Source: Archaeoglobi archaeon
GTDB lineage: Archaea > Halobacteriota > Archaeoglobi > Archaeoglobales > Archaeoglobaceae
Direction: 5' to 3'
Length of the DNA: 32,916 nucleotides
Assembly (NCBI GenBank): GCA_029259345.1
Contig: JAPDIX010000024.1
Span: 1 to 32,916 of the forward strand
Shown here: positions 32,039 to 32,916 of the stretch, in pieces
How the letters are laid out: every line of letters begins with the position of its first letter
Position numbering within the stretch: position 1 is the stretch's first letter
Notes under the pieces: model-generated
Told to the model about the DNA's origin: nothing
Seen by the model: the letters and a program-made list of their open reading frames with translations, nothing else
The model's database searches: none
Translations under genes and position numbers: made by a program

Positions 32039-32916
32039 TCAGATTACTATCCTCTCTGGTTTCTTCAACCATCCCTCCTCAACACCGTAGTTCTGAAGTT
32101 CTACGCTGTAGTACTTGAAGTAGTCCTCAAGGTCTGGCTTGATTGCTTCCATATTCACTCTGCCCGTTGCATCAACCCAGTAGGTCTTGCCCCAGTACTC
32201 ATCCACAAGCTCACCGTTCTTTGCCAGAATCCTGCCGCTCTTTATCGTGTACTCTGCTGTCTTGAAGGCCTTGTAAACCTTCTCGAAGTCGTTTGATGTG
32301 TCGATTTCAAGCGGATTCAGGTCGTAAATTGCGATATCCGCATCCGCTCCAACGCCGAGATGTCCCTTTTGTGGCAGTCCGAGAATTCTCGCTGGCAGAG
32401 ATCGGGTCATGTGTATGATCTCTTCCAGTGTCTTCTCCGTGTCGATAGCAGGGAGGTTTGTAGCCTTCTGAACGAATGGGCTAACTTTCTCAAGCTCACC
32501 CTCTCTCATCTTCTTGCTCATCAGCATGGCCATGACATACGGATATTCAGTAAACGGCCCACCGTTTGGATAGTCTGTTGTCAGAACAACCTTGTCGCTG
32601 TCAATCAGCAAACCGAGCTCCAGGCCAATTGCCCACTGCAGTGCATGGACTGGATTCTTCGGCAGGTAAACAAGCGGAACTATTCCTGCTCCGCCCTCAA
32701 CCTCGCTGTCCTTGTTGCTCCACCTCGCCCCTGTCAGCTTGTGGAGGGTGAACTGGAATGGCGCGTCTCCTGTCATGGCAGTTGCATGTCCGAAAATTGG
32801 CTGCCCCATGTCGATTGTTACGTTGTCCATGCTGTTCACGGTTTTAGCTATCTCCTCTGCACCACTCGAAACAGTCCTCCAGCTGTCTCCAGCGTAGGCG
32901 TTGAACTGCACGTGCG
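32039..32916 (-). CDS. fwdA: Formylmethanofuran dehydrogenase subunit A, C-terminal part
   Basis: The amidohydrolase-fold subunit that handles formate and formylmethanofuran in the Fwd complex. Only about the last 292 residues are in the window. The frame is open at the right edge (HVQFNAYAGDSW), so the start lies beyond it. Recognisable late segments include VTIDMGQPIFGHATAMTGD, DSDKVVLTTDYPNGGPFTEY with the metal-site Asp region, LPARILGLPQKGHLGVGADADI and the tail WLKKPERIVI. It lies immediately upstream of fwdC on the same strand. The metal-binding histidines of the N-terminal half are outside the window. Confidence 0.95.
   Translation of the reverse strand, partial: HVQFNAYAGDSWRTVSSGAEEIAKTVNSMDNVTIDMGQPIFGHATAMTGDAPFQFTLHKLTGARWSNKDSEVEGGAGIVPLVYLPKNPVHALQWAIGLELGLLIDSDKVVLTTDYPNGGPFTEYPYVMAMLMSKKMREGELEKVSPFVQKATNLPAIDTEKTLEEIIHMTRSLPARILGLPQKGHLGVGADADIAIYDLNPLEIDTSNDFEKVYKAFKTAEYTIKSGRILAKNGELVDEYWGKTYWVDATGRVNMEAIKPDLEDYFKYYSVELQNYGVEEGWLKKPERIVI

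Noticed and set aside
1-32916. CRISPR arrays, tRNA or rRNA genes, intact insertion sequences
   Set aside because: No regularly spaced repeats, no cloverleaf or rRNA-like G+C-rich structure, and no complete transposase were seen on reading both strands.

Overview
The window looks like a chromosome segment of a sulfate- or metal-reducing archaeon of the Archaeoglobales. The evidence is archaeal-type genes (ribosomal protein L10e, AMP phosphorylase, formylmethanofuran dehydrogenase), archaeal promoters and GAGGTG-type ribosome binding sites, tetrahydromethanopterin C1 genes with no methyl-CoM reductase in view, and an Archaeoglobus PFL2-like glycyl radical enzyme. The species call is an inference from gene content only.

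Region 1 (about 1-14,800) is visibly more A+T-rich and looks accessory. It holds the end of an ADP-forming acyl-CoA synthetase; a Na+/solute symporter with a small membrane partner; and an operon for a corrinoid protein, a methylamine-type methyltransferase and an ASKHA-type corrinoid activator. Next come a CoA-transferase/MaoC hydratase operon, a decayed gene, a second symporter with a small partner, an HTH_10 regulator and an MtrH-like methyltransferase. The methyltransferase is the main surprise: it aligns with the monomethylamine methyltransferase MtmB along its length but has no in-frame amber codon. Serine (Ser198) sits where MtmB has pyrrolysine. With the MtrH homologue, the set suggests a pyrrolysine-independent route moving methyl groups from an imported compound onto tetrahydromethanopterin. 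The methyl group could then be oxidised to CO2 by the reversed C1 branch, whose fwd genes begin at the right end of this window.

The transcription units of this region appear to share one regulatory element. The 14-bp imperfect dyad NTTAACATNTTAAC occurs five times, always in intergenic DNA, always in the same orientation relative to the gene it precedes, and directly upstream of the BRE/TATA-like sequence. It precedes symporter operon 1 (twice), the corrinoid/methyltransferase operon, the CoA-transferase operon and symporter operon 2. That is an activator position. The HTH_10 regulator at 12807-13556 is the obvious candidate to bind it.

Region 2 (about 14,960-19,606, minus strand) is housekeeping: cobyric acid synthase, ribosomal protein L10e, citrate synthase and AMP phosphorylase, the last three apparently one operon.

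Region 3 (19,682-26,450) holds a glycyl radical enzyme and its activase, each broken by one frameshift. It also holds a metallo-beta-lactamase/Fe-S CCG-domain pair and a 4-hydroxybutyryl-CoA dehydratase family protein with its Fe-S ligands conserved.

Region 4 (26,662-31,276) is a four-gene BMP-type (nucleoside-like) ABC uptake operon. Region 5 (31,321-32,916) is fwdC and the 3' part of fwdA on the minus strand. No tRNA, rRNA, CRISPR array or intact insertion sequence was seen.
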